From Chlamydiia bacterium (GTDB lineage Bacteria > Chlamydiota > Chlamydiia > Chlamydiales > Simkaniaceae), in NCBI GenBank assembly GCA_022601645.1, contig JAJACH010000001.1, positions 186,001 through 250,000 of the forward strand: DNA of 64,000 nucleotides, in the 5' to 3' direction. A program made the position numbers and the translations under genes. The notes beneath the pieces are model-generated. The model was not told the origin of the DNA. It made no database searches and saw nothing but the letters and a program-made list of their open reading frames with translations. Positions 27,268-35,090 of this stretch are shown piece by piece (position 1 is the first letter of the stretch; each line of letters opens with the position of its first letter).

Positions 27268-27839
27268 TTCAGGAGAGAGTGTATACCCTCGAGGAACATT
27301 TGTACAGAGAGGAGCGTTAAGATCAGCCCCATGAGTCTTTCAAGGGCTGTAAGCACGCGTTCGCCTAGGAATTTTTTAAGCCATGTGGCGAGGAGGAGGA
27401 TGATTAAGGAGGCGCCCCAGCTAATGAGAATGGCTGAGAGCATTTGGGCGGTGTTGTTGACGCGGTGGGTGTAGATCATCACAGCGGCAAGGATCGCTGG
27501 ACCTGCGACAAGGGGGATGGCTAGGGGGACGATGTAGGGCTCACCTTTATGAGAGATGGTATCCTCTCCACTTGGAAAAATCATTTTAAGCGCGATGATA
27601 AAGAGGATAATTCCACCCGAAATGAGAACAGTTTCTTGGCTGACATGAAGGAAATTTAAGAGCTGATTTCCGATAAAGTTGAAGAGGATGATGATGAAGA
27701 GGGCAATAATCAATTCGCGTGTGATAATTCGTCGTTGTCGAGCTGGAGTGTATTTGCTGAGCATTGAGACAAAGAGGGGGACATTTCCGATAGGGTCCAT
27801 GAGTAGGAAAAACGTAAACGCAAGAGATAATGTAGTCAT
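27264..27839 (-). CDS. MarC/YhgN family integral membrane protein
   Basis: A 191-residue protein with six predicted membrane segments. The family opening LSLAFTFFLLMDPIGNVPLFVSML is clear. The later MIFPSGEDTIS, IVPLAIPLVAGPAILAAVMI and ALERLMGLILTLLSVQMFLEGI blocks also fit. The function of MarC proteins is not established; the earlier link to multidrug resistance has not held up. It is the first gene of the marC-truA-map operon. The gene order recalls CT852-CT851. Confidence 0.92.
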   Translation of the reverse strand: MTTLSLAFTFFLLMDPIGNVPLFVSMLSKYTPARQRRIITRELIIALFIIILFNFIGNQLLNFLHVSQETVLISGGIILFIIALKMIFPSGEDTISHKGEPYIVPLAIPLVAGPAILAAVMIYTHRVNNTAQMLSAILISWGASLIILLLATWLKKFLGERVLTALERLMGLILTLLSVQMFLEGIHSLLK

Positions 27840-27851
27840 TTTTTTAATTTA

Positions 27852-28499
27852 TCAGAGGAAATAGTTTCTGGCGACATTTGTCGCAACATAGATCGAGAGA
27901 ACCCCAAGTGAGGTTGTTGCTGCAACGGGCATGAACACAAACGTTGAAAGGGCAAGTGCACTGACATTTTCAACGAGGCGAAGCATGTGATGCTCACCTT
28001 TTCCCGCGAAATATTCTGCTCCAAGATCGGCTATGTTCTTAGCTGAGATAAGGCCTCCAGCGATAGCACCGGCAACAGCGAGTGTTGGCAAAAGATGAGT
28101 GAGGTCAATGGCTTTGATTTTATGGATATACCCTAAGGCTTGCGAGGTGTCATAGACGCCAGGTGCTAGGGTTTCAACAGCCACATTTTGCACTTTTTCA
28201 AGAGTATTAAAGCTGCTTGTTGTTGCCCCACCATCTAGCCAGTCCGAAACAGAGAGCTTGAGATGAGAGATGTTTTTTAAGGCAGTTAAAAGCCCTGGAG
28301 CTAGAAGGAAAAGACGAATGTAGGAGTGGGTTTGATCAAGGTTTTTCTTGAGATCATTCGCAATTGCCAATGTGTCTTTATCAAGGGAAAATATTGATTT
28401 AACAAGATCTGTGGACAGCTTTAGGACACGAGTAATAACAGACGGATTTCTCGCGATTTTTGCTGCTGTTGTTTCTGTGTTAACGTTATTTACTGACAT
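27852..28499 (-). CDS. Hydrophobic helical unknown protein
   Basis: Not recognised (215 aa). There is no N-terminal signal peptide. The first 30 residues are polar with Thr, Asn and Ala. The chain is mostly helical with hydrophobic stretches near residues 80-95 (YIRLFLLAPGLLTAL), 130-155 (LLPTLAVAGAIAGGLISA) and 185-210 (LALSTFVFMPVAATTSLGVLSIYVA). Together with the similarly built neighbour at 28533 this resembles inclusion-membrane or peroxin-like helical proteins, but no assignment is made. It has its own extended -10 promoter (28521-28529) and ends 12 bases before marC. Confidence 0.68.
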   Translation of the reverse strand: MSVNNVNTETTAAKIARNPSVITRVLKLSTDLVKSIFSLDKDTLAIANDLKKNLDQTHSYIRLFLLAPGLLTALKNISHLKLSVSDWLDGGATTSSFNTLEKVQNVAVETLAPGVYDTSQALGYIHKIKAIDLTHLLPTLAVAGAIAGGLISAKNIADLGAEYFAGKGEHHMLRLVENVSALALSTFVFMPVAATTSLGVLSIYVATNVARNYFL

Positions 28500-28520
28500 T
28501 TCTGGACCCTCTTAGGATCC

Positions 28521-28529
28521 ATTATACCA
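28521..28529 (-). promoter_or_regulatory. Extended -10 promoter between 12-base direct repeats
   Basis: Reading the minus strand there is a consensus -10 (TATAAT) preceded by TG one base upstream, 22 bases before the ATG at 28499. Near-identical copies of CTTAGGATCC (28511-28520, and CTTAGGGATCC at 28543-28553, as written on the plus strand) flank it. They could be operator half-sites or chance. No good -35 box is visible, as is usual for extended -10 promoters. Confidence 0.5.
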
Positions 28530-28532
28530 TAG

Positions 28533-29102
28533 CTAGATATTTCTTAGGGATCCAAAAGCGTCACTTTCGGGAGTAAACTTTTGTGTATGATCTGATGAAG
28601 TTTTTAATAGCGAGAAAGCAGTTCCGGCTATAAGTTTACCTAGGTTTAATGCAACTTTATAGAGAGGGAAGAAGACCGTTGCAAGGGAGAAAAAGGAAAT
28701 TGCCGTTTGTGAGAGTTTGCATGCGACTTTACTAAAATCACGCTGATCCGGAGATGTTGCGCAGTACTTATCAACTGAAACTTTTAGTTTATAGAGGTTT
28801 CCTCCGATGGAGAAGGCTTTTGTCCCAACAGAGATATACGGAAGATATGCGCCTAAACAGCAAAGCCCTAGTGAGTCGCATCGTTGAGCCAGTTTTCCAA
28901 GGCATTTTACTGCGTTGTCAAGCGCGACAAGTTTTACGGTATCCTGAGCAAAATCTTGATAGACATCGTAAAAGTAGGCGCCTGCGACAGCGTCTTTCAG
29001 AGCTTTTGTGACAGGGGTTGGCATATCCATCACGTGCGCTGCAAAAGCTAAGTATCTAAAAGGAAGCGCTGGATTATTTGAAATAAATGCTGTAACTGCC
29101 AT
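28533..29102 (-). CDS. Hydrophobic, Cys-containing unknown protein
   Basis: Not recognised (189 aa). It has several moderately hydrophobic helices: about residues 70-95 (SLGLCCLGAYLPYISVGTKAF) and 130-165 (LSQTAISFFSLATVFFPLYKVALNLGKLIAGTAFSLL). There is a polar C-terminal tail with Thr, Ser and Asp, and no signal peptide. The architecture parallels the next gene downstream, from which it is separated by 33 bases that contain a promoter. The two may be distant relatives or products of the same kind of selection, such as membrane-inserted host-facing proteins. This is inference only. Confidence 0.65.
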   Translation of the reverse strand: MAVTAFISNNPALPFRYLAFAAHVMDMPTPVTKALKDAVAGAYFYDVYQDFAQDTVKLVALDNAVKCLGKLAQRCDSLGLCCLGAYLPYISVGTKAFSIGGNLYKLKVSVDKYCATSPDQRDFSKVACKLSQTAISFFSLATVFFPLYKVALNLGKLIAGTAFSLLKTSSDHTQKFTPESDAFGSLRNI

Positions 29103-29143
29103 AACCAGCAGTATAATCTAGAGGGGATTTAGTAAGTATATAG

Positions 29144-30028
29144 TTACGGTTTTAATTTCGTTGTTAGGTATTTAGGAATAGGCATGATGTAAAAATAATC
29201 TTCATTTCGGGTAAATGCCGATTTTGTCCAGTTAGCTGAGCCGAAAATCAAAATCTCTTTATCAATCAACGCCCATTTATGATGGCAAAGCACATTTTCA
29301 AGCGGATATTTCATACAAATCCCGGCCTCTTCAAAGGCTTTTTCTGCTTTTCGAGAATGATTTTTTGAAAGATGAACAACGACCTTTACACCTCGCAAGT
29401 GGGCTTTGCAGACGGCCTCAATCAATTCGGGGTGGGTAAAGGTAAACATCGCAATTTCTAAACTTTTTTTTGCCCCATCAAGCGTTTCAACCAGAGGGGT
29501 GATTGCTGCTTTATTTGGGAGGAGATAAAACGCATCTTCATACACCTTCTCCGATCCTTCTAAGAGAAACGCGGCCAGTTTTTTGTCAGACAGGCCAATA
29601 ATGAGATTGCGATGCATCATTAACGAGGGCGCTGTGAGATTAGCAGAGCCTAAGTAGACGCTCTTTTCATCAATAATAACCATTTTTCGATGCATTAGGC
29701 CTGAACGTTTAATAGGAAAGTTTTGAACGGGATGGGGGAGGGGTTTTGCCGTTCGTTTATCAAAACGCGCTGAAACAAGAAGGCCTTTTTGGGCAGCTTG
29801 TACGAGGAGTTTTCGGATTTTTGGGTCTCCGAGGCCATATGATTCGACATGGATGGAACGTTTCGCGCTTTTTAAAGCACGTGTGAGCACATATTTGAGA
29901 TCAATCCTATTCCCTGTGGAATAGATAAGGATATCCCCCTCATTCTTTGGGAGTTCAACCCACAAGGAGACGAGGAGGATTAAAGCAAAAAGGAGGCTAG
30001 ACTTTTTGACCACGTTTGCGCATATCAC
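29144..30028 (-). CDS. Phospholipase D superfamily protein with signal sequence
   Basis: A 294-residue PLD-family protein. A hydrophobic N-terminal segment (SLLFALILLVSLWVEL, about 11-26) should export or anchor it. Both catalytic HKD motifs are intact: HRKMVIIDEKSVYLGSANLT (about residue 113) and HHKWALIDKEILIFGSANWT (about 245). Substrates in this family range from phospholipids to nucleic acids, so specificity is open. The compact two-domain form is like bacterial Nuc/PLD enzymes. It overlaps the rpmB 3' end by 32 bases. Chlamydia has a PLD gene (CT084) close to rpmB (CT086), so this is probably the positional equivalent. Confidence 0.92.
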   Translation of the reverse strand: MICANVVKKSSLLFALILLVSLWVELPKNEGDILIYSTGNRIDLKYVLTRALKSAKRSIHVESYGLGDPKIRKLLVQAAQKGLLVSARFDKRTAKPLPHPVQNFPIKRSGLMHRKMVIIDEKSVYLGSANLTAPSLMMHRNLIIGLSDKKLAAFLLEGSEKVYEDAFYLLPNKAAITPLVETLDGAKKSLEIAMFTFTHPELIEAVCKAHLRGVKVVVHLSKNHSRKAEKAFEEAGICMKYPLENVLCHHKWALIDKEILIFGSANWTKSAFTRNEDYFYIMPIPKYLTTKLKP

Positions 30029-30272
30029 GAATCACAGCTGCAAGGCCGTTTTTATCGATGGTGCGCATCGCGTTGGCTGTCAATTTAAGTGTGACAAAGC
30101 GCTTTTCTTCTTCAAACCAAAAACGTTTTTTGAAAATATTTGGTAGGAAGCGACGTTTTGTCGTACTTGTGACGTTAAGTCCAATTCCTTTTTTCTTCTT
30201 AGCGATCCCTCTGATCGAGTAAGTTTTACCACGACGAGGGCGTTTTCCTGTAACTTGGCATAGTTTTGTCAT
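29997..30272 (-). CDS. rpmB: 50S ribosomal protein bL28
   Basis: bL28 is a 91-residue large-subunit protein. It shows the family pattern CQVTGKRPRRG, NVTSTTKRRFLPNIFKKRFW and KLTANAMRTIDKNGLAAVI. Only one Cys remains, so it is a zinc-free form. It is the upstream gene of a two-gene unit with the PLD gene. The divergent carnitine acyltransferase promoter lies within the next 60 bases. Confidence 0.96.
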   Translation of the reverse strand: MTKLCQVTGKRPRRGKTYSIRGIAKKKKGIGLNVTSTTKRRFLPNIFKKRFWFEEEKRFVTLKLTANAMRTIDKNGLAAVIRDMRKRGQKV

Positions 30273-30305
30273 AATGGCTTCAGATTATGCCAAGCCAAAC
30301 GTTTT

Positions 30306-30332
30306 TTGACAAGAACTCTTACGCGCTATAAA
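30306..30332 (+). promoter_or_regulatory. Sigma66/70-type promoter of the acyltransferase gene
   Basis: TTGACA at 30306-30311 is a perfect -35 box. It is followed by TATAAA (30327-30332, 15-base spacing) or TAAAGT (30329-30334, 17-base spacing) as the -10 box. It sits 35-60 bases before the GTG at 30367. Confidence 0.6.
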
Positions 30333-30366
30333 GTATTTGCTTTTCATTAAGATTTACGGAGGTCAA

Positions 30367-32271
30367 GTGCTAGCAGCAATTTCAACTGGTTTAGAGAGAG
30401 CATGGGAAAAATTATCATCAAGAGGAGGAAAGGGGACAGCTCTTGTATTAGCTGGCGTTGCAGCAGGAGCTTATATTGTTCAAAGGAACAAAGAAAGCTG
30501 GATGGCGGGGATCTTAGGAAAGCGAGACTTTATTCACTACCGCACAACCGATGGACAAGCTGCTGGTAGAAATTTATATCTTATGACGTTTCTTTTTGCG
30601 AATAGCATGGGATCCTATCAACACCTATTACCCAAACTACCACTTCCGGATCTTTCCCAAACGCTCAATGGATGGTATACATCCGTAGCTCCCTTACTCA
30701 GTGCAGATCAGCAAGAAGAGACAAAGGCTCTGATGAGCACCTTTCGAACAGGAGTGGGCTGCACTGCACAAGCAGGGCTTCGCGAGTATGATAGAACCGT
30801 CACTAACTATACCACTGAAGCTTGGATTGAGAAATATCTACAAACAAGCGCACCATTGCACACAAAAGATAGTTGGGTTGGGATTGGAACGAATCCAAAA
30901 ACAACCGAGCCCCTGAAAGAGTTGGCTTTAAGGATAGCAGGAGAAAGGGAATTTAGGCGTCTGGTTCAGACCGATACACTGCCTCCTTTCTACATGGGAG
31001 ATACTAAGCGGCCTGTGATCGTTTGTATGGATCAAATGAAACGGCTTCATGGAGTTTCGCGGTTACCAGGGGAACGTGAGGACTCGATGCGAGTCACTCC
31101 AGACTCTCATCATGTGATCCTTATGATCAAAGAGCAACTGTTCCGTATTGATTTTGAAGCAGATGATGGTACGCCGTTTACACATCAGCAAATTTACACG
31201 CAGATTTGCGCAGCAAATTATGCTGCTCAGACATCAAATCAGCCTCCTGTTGGGCGTTTAACGGCGCTTCCTCGTAGAGATGTCTACCCTTTATATGAGG
31301 TACTAAAAACGGCGAATGCAGCCTCAGTTAAGACAGTCGAGACGGCGATGTCAGTCTACAGTTTTGATGCTGATGTAGAGCCTGCTGACAATCACGCCGC
31401 AGCGGATATGTTATTTATGAACCAACATAATCGGTGGTTCCATGCAGGGGCCGATCGTGCGTTTGGAAAGAATGGACTTGGAGGGGGTGTTCATGAACAC
31501 ACTTATACGGAAGCGACAGCAGCAGCTCAGCAACATACGTGGATTGAAGGTTTTGTCAAACAGCATAATCGAGTGAGACTAGAGGATTCTGACGGCAGTA
31601 CAGTTGCGGCTTTACCGTTTACGGTCACATCTGCAGTGTCCTCAGCCATTGAAGCAGTTCCAGAAAGACATGATGCGTTTAAGGTTCATTGTGAACGGAT
31701 GCCGATCAATCGCTCTAGTTTGAAAAAGCTTCACTGGAGTCCTGATGCTGTCTTGCAAATGGCGATTCTCTTAACTTATTATCGATTAACCGGTCGCTTA
31801 ACAAGTGTATATGAATCAGGGATGACACGTCTTTTTGCAGAAGGGCGGACAGAGACAATTAATACGAGCTCAGCTGCAGCCAAAACTTTTGTAGAAAGCC
31901 CTTCTCTTGATGCGCTGAGAGCTGCTTGTGATATACACAAGGATACAACCACACAAGCGCTGGATGGCAAGGGAGCATTCCGTCACCTTAGCGTTCTTAA
32001 ATGGCATATGGAGCGAGCTGGACTCGATATTTCCTTTTTTGAATCAGAAGCTTGGAAAATTTCCCAAAAAATGGAAATATCCTCTTCTACAACACCTACT
32101 AGAGATGCGATGGGTGGCTTTCCTCCACCTTCCGATACGGGAATAGGCTGCAGCTATATCATTCAAGCTAAGCATGTCGATTTTACCTTAACAGGAAACG
32201 ATCTTGATCCAGGAAGGTTTTACAAAAAGCTTCAGGCTACGGTACAAGAACTCCTTGCTTTTCGTTCTTAG
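30367..32271 (+). CDS. Choline/carnitine O-acyltransferase family protein
   Basis: This 634-residue protein matches the eukaryotic CrAT/CPT/ChAT family in its diagnostic blocks. The catalytic-His region reads GVHEHTYTEA with His at about residue 378. The C-terminal half has SPDAVLQMAILLTYYRLTGRLTSVYES, then MTRLFAEGRTETI, close to the family's YESASTRRFxxGRTE. It ends with GIGCSYIIQAKHVDFTLTG. Such enzymes move acyl groups between CoA and carnitine or choline. A hydrophobic N-terminal stretch (TALVLAGVAAGAYIV, about 24-38) could anchor it. GTG 30367 is chosen because GGAGGT lies 4 bases upstream; the frame also opens at ATG 30337. It stands alone between rpmB (divergent) and the SthA-like gene. 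Confidence 0.88.
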   Translation: MLAAISTGLERAWEKLSSRGGKGTALVLAGVAAGAYIVQRNKESWMAGILGKRDFIHYRTTDGQAAGRNLYLMTFLFANSMGSYQHLLPKLPLPDLSQTLNGWYTSVAPLLSADQQEETKALMSTFRTGVGCTAQAGLREYDRTVTNYTTEAWIEKYLQTSAPLHTKDSWVGIGTNPKTTEPLKELALRIAGEREFRRLVQTDTLPPFYMGDTKRPVIVCMDQMKRLHGVSRLPGEREDSMRVTPDSHHVILMIKEQLFRIDFEADDGTPFTHQQIYTQICAANYAAQTSNQPPVGRLTALPRRDVYPLYEVLKTANAASVKTVETAMSVYSFDADVEPADNHAAADMLFMNQHNRWFHAGADRAFGKNGLGGGVHEHTYTEATAAAQQHTWIEGFVKQHNRVRLEDSDGSTVAALPFTVTSAVSSAIEAVPERHDAFKVHCERMPINRSSLKKLHWSPDAVLQMAILLTYYRLTGRLTSVYESGMTRLFAEGRTETINTSSAAAKTFVESPSLDALRAACDIHKDTTTQALDGKGAFRHLSVLKWHMERAGLDISFFESEAWKISQKMEISSSTTPTRDAMGGFPPPSDTGIGCSYIIQAKHVDFTLTGNDLDPGRFYKKLQATVQELLAFRS

Positions 32272-32310
32272 GTTGCAATAAAGAGATGAGCTCTGTAAAA
32301 AAAAGTATTT

Positions 32311-33708
32311 ATGGAGCAATTGAGCTGTGACCTTCTTGTGATAGGATCGGGACCCTCTGGCCAAAAAGCGGCGATGCAAGCGGCGAAATTTGGCAAGTCG
32401 GTGATCGTTGTGGAAAAGGATGAGGCCCCAGGGGGAACGTCCCTATATTCTGGAACCATCCCGTCGAAATCGCTACGAGAAGCGGTCATTGATTTAACAG
32501 GCCTTTGGAAACGTAGCTTTTATGGAAGTGAAGCGCTAAACCGTGAGGTCTCTATTTCGGATCTCTATTTTCGCTTGAATAAGGTGCTAGAGGGCCAGGA
32601 AAAGATTCTCACCAAGCAGTTTAAGCGCAATGGCATTCGTGTGATCCATGGCTTTGCAAAATTCGAGAACAAACACGAAGTTGAAGTGAAAAATGGGGAT
32701 GATAGTACCCTCTGTCACATTAATGCCGAGTGCATTTTGATCGCAACGGGCTCGAAACCGCGTAATCCCAACAACGTTCCCTTTGATGATCAGCAAGTTC
32801 TCGATTCCACAAGGCTTCTCAAGATTGACAAGGTGCCAAAACGGATGGTGGTCCTTGGTGGGGGTGTCATTGGTTCTGAGTATGCCAGCTTTTTTGCAAT
32901 GCTTGGTGTGGATGTCGTCGTGGTTGATAAACGCGATCACATGTTGCCGCTGCTCGATCGAGAAATCGGGATTCATTTACAGGAAGGGCTGACCGAGATT
33001 GGCTTGCAGTTTATGCCAAGAAAAGAAGTCGAGACGATTGAGAGAGAAAAAGAAGAAGTGGTGGTGAAGTTTACTGATGGAACAACCCTTCATGCTGATA
33101 TTTTACTCTACGCCTTGGGGCGCGTTGCGAATGTGGATGGAATGGACATTGAAAAAGTGGGTGTATCACTTGATCACACCGGACACATTCCTGTGAATCC
33201 GCTTTTCCAGACCATTGTTCCGAATATTTACGCTGCAGGAGATGTGATTGGAGGCCCATGTTTAGCCTCAACATCAATGGAACAAGGTCGCCTCGCTGCA
33301 AGGCATGCGTTTGGCGGACAAAGCCATTACTTTCCGAACCTCTATCCGTACGGCATTTATACCATTCCTGAGATTTCCTACATCGGTTACTCAGAAGAAG
33401 AATTAAAAAATTTGGGGTTCCGCTACGAGGTAGGAAGGGCCTATTCGTACGAAATTGCAAGAAATCAGATTGCAGGAAATGACCCTGGCATGTTTAAAAT
33501 CCTGTTTCATACGGACACACTAGAAATCCTCGGTATTCACATCATTGGTAGGGGGGCGACTGAAGTGATCCACATTGGTCAAGTTGCGATGACGTTTAAT
33601 GCTAAAATCGACTATTTCATCGATCAAGTGTTTAACTATCCAACCTATGCCGAAGGGTATAGGATTGCGGCTCTCAATGGTTTTAATAAAGTGAAGCACA
33701 AAAGGTAA
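32311..33708 (+). CDS. sthA: SthA-like pyridine nucleotide transhydrogenase (FAD flavoprotein)
   Basis: A 465-residue class I flavoprotein disulfide-reductase fold. The FAD site LLVIGSGPSGQKAAMQAAKFGKSVIVVEKD is at the N-terminus. A second Rossmann motif (VVLGGGVIGSEYASFFAMLG, about 185) binds NAD(P). The FAD/ribityl motif is NIYAAGDVIGGPCLAS, and the dimerisation domain ends the protein. The redox pair of dihydrolipoamide dehydrogenase (GGTCLNxGCIPSK) is replaced by GGTSLYSGTIPSKSL, so neither Cys is present. This points to soluble transhydrogenase rather than Lpd. It would balance NADH and NADPH. No clear ribosome site precedes ATG 32311. The next gene follows after 5 bases. Confidence 0.87.
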   Translation: MEQLSCDLLVIGSGPSGQKAAMQAAKFGKSVIVVEKDEAPGGTSLYSGTIPSKSLREAVIDLTGLWKRSFYGSEALNREVSISDLYFRLNKVLEGQEKILTKQFKRNGIRVIHGFAKFENKHEVEVKNGDDSTLCHINAECILIATGSKPRNPNNVPFDDQQVLDSTRLLKIDKVPKRMVVLGGGVIGSEYASFFAMLGVDVVVVDKRDHMLPLLDREIGIHLQEGLTEIGLQFMPRKEVETIEREKEEVVVKFTDGTTLHADILLYALGRVANVDGMDIEKVGVSLDHTGHIPVNPLFQTIVPNIYAAGDVIGGPCLASTSMEQGRLAARHAFGGQSHYFPNLYPYGIYTIPEISYIGYSEEELKNLGFRYEVGRAYSYEIARNQIAGNDPGMFKILFHTDTLEILGIHIIGRGATEVIHIGQVAMTFNAKIDYFIDQVFNYPTYAEGYRIAALNGFNKVKHKR

Positions 33709-33713
33709 CGACG

Positions 33714-34109
33714 ATGGCGATATACAACCTCCATGAAAAAGACGATCTTGATGAAGAGATCAAAGCAGAAAGCAAAAGCTCGAGCTTTTCCTCGCTTGCT
33801 GCGCGGATTTTCTTCTTTCTCCTCTTGATTGCAGATATCGTGTGGGGTGTTTACGCCGTTTGCTTGCTCATCTTAACAACAACGCTTTCGCTGCTCTCTG
33901 GCTTTAAGATAAAAAGGCTTCAACAAAAGGCCTTCTTGCGCTTTAAACGCTCGCTTGTGTGTGCGTTTGCGCTCTTTGTCGCGATTTTCTCACCAGCACT
34001 TGGTGTGATGTTTGCTTGTACTTATTTTCTCATGTACGACAAAGATGGGATCGATGAAATCGTCCCATCTGTACTACGCGATCAATTCAAAGAATTTACC
34101 TCTAACTAG
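33714..34109 (+). CDS. Small membrane protein of unknown function
   Basis: A 131-residue protein with an acidic, polar N-terminus (about 1-28). Two or three membrane segments follow at about residues 30-62 (IFFFLLLIADIVWGVYAVCLLILTTTLSLLSGF) and 84-112 (LVCAFALFVAIFSPALGVMFACTYFLM), with a basic linker (KIKRLQQKAFLRFKRS) between them. No family is recognised. It is 5 bases behind sthA, so the two are cotranscribed. Its stop region overlaps the convergent gene at 34102 by 8 bases. Confidence 0.75.
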   Translation: MAIYNLHEKDDLDEEIKAESKSSSFSSLAARIFFFLLLIADIVWGVYAVCLLILTTTLSLLSGFKIKRLQQKAFLRFKRSLVCAFALFVAIFSPALGVMFACTYFLMYDKDGIDEIVPSVLRDQFKEFTSN

Positions 34110-35076
34110 CCATGTGAGTTGCTCTAAAGGCATTAACTCTTTGCTGCACTGAGTAACGTGATGTGATGTTTTCGTCCGTTGCAAAGTGGGCATAATCCTC
34201 TGCAGAAAATACACAGCCATCAATCTGTCCTTGATAATTCAAAAGTATGGCCGCTTTTTGACGGACAGTACACCCTTCTGGGATGTGCTGAAGTTCTTTT
34301 AGTGTTAAACGGGCAAAGACATCGGCATGTCCAGATTCTATGAGCGATGTGACTAAGCGTGGAGTCCAAGGAAGATTGTCTAGCCTTGCGGTCGAATGAA
34401 TAATCACATTCATCTTTTGTTCAACCGATGCACTGCGGCTTCTTCTTAAGAGAGAACTTAGCGCTCTTGTTGATAAACAGGCGCAGAGCTCTGGTCGTTC
34501 TAAGAATAAGTGGTTTGCCTCTCGGGGAGTGCGATGAACAAGTCCGGGTCTTGAGATAAGAGAGCTGCTCTGACCCTGTTCAAGCATTTCAAAGACTGTA
34601 AAACCGTCCAGCATTTCAGGACAGCCAGGTAGGCTCCATGCAGAACTAGGTAAAGTACCTCGAAGGGCTGCAACATCCTCAAAAGTACGCACAGCTGGCA
34701 TGTACGTATTCCTAAATGTATCAGAGACATTTGAAGAGGCAAATAAGTTACCCATTGCTAAGTACGAGGTTTTTAAGGCTTGGAGAAGCGCTCTTTCTTC
34801 TTCTGTCAAGTCAGTTTTTCCATCGAGCGTGAATAAATCTTGGCTGCTAAGTAACAAAGTGATGTCACGTGCAAGAATCTCTTCCAATCGAGTTTGAAGA
34901 AACAGTTCTTCTGGGTTATCAAAAAACAAGCGAGCGACAAAATGAACGAGACGTTCTAATAGCCCGACTTCTCGCGTGTGGATCTCGCCACCGATAATAC
35001 GTATTCCAACAAGAGGGGTGTTTGCAACTTGATCACACCTATGTTGCATGGCTTGTAGAGCTGCTATATCAGTCAT
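34102..35076 (-). CDS. Unknown protein, tandem paralogue of the gene at 35091
   Basis: Not recognised (324 aa). It has no signal peptide. It shares layout and short blocks with its upstream neighbour: an N-terminal VGIRIIGGEIHTREVGLLERLVHFVARLFF block like VRVMGDGLEF..LVQRVMDFVYQLAHNLF, a central LKTSYLAMGNLF helix like AKSAFLAFNSVV, and EQKMNVIIHSTARLDNL like VQKMALLTHTTTRIDGL. The two genes therefore look like an old tandem duplication. The spacing is 14 bases, so they are one transcription unit. The C-terminal half contains loose Leu-rich helical repeats (LTSLIESGHADVFARLTLKELQHIPEG). A host-facing role is possible but not shown. Confidence 0.7.
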   Translation of the reverse strand: MTDIAALQAMQHRCDQVANTPLVGIRIIGGEIHTREVGLLERLVHFVARLFFDNPEELFLQTRLEEILARDITLLLSSQDLFTLDGKTDLTEEERALLQALKTSYLAMGNLFASSNVSDTFRNTYMPAVRTFEDVAALRGTLPSSAWSLPGCPEMLDGFTVFEMLEQGQSSSLISRPGLVHRTPREANHLFLERPELCACLSTRALSSLLRRSRSASVEQKMNVIIHSTARLDNLPWTPRLVTSLIESGHADVFARLTLKELQHIPEGCTVRQKAAILLNYQGQIDGCVFSAEDYAHFATDENITSRYSVQQRVNAFRATHMAS

Positions 35077-35090
35077 CTATCATTGCTCCT

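Noticed and set aside
32311-33708. Dihydrolipoamide dehydrogenase
   Set aside because: Both active-site cysteines of the CxxxxC motif are missing, and no 2-oxoacid dehydrogenase genes are adjacent.
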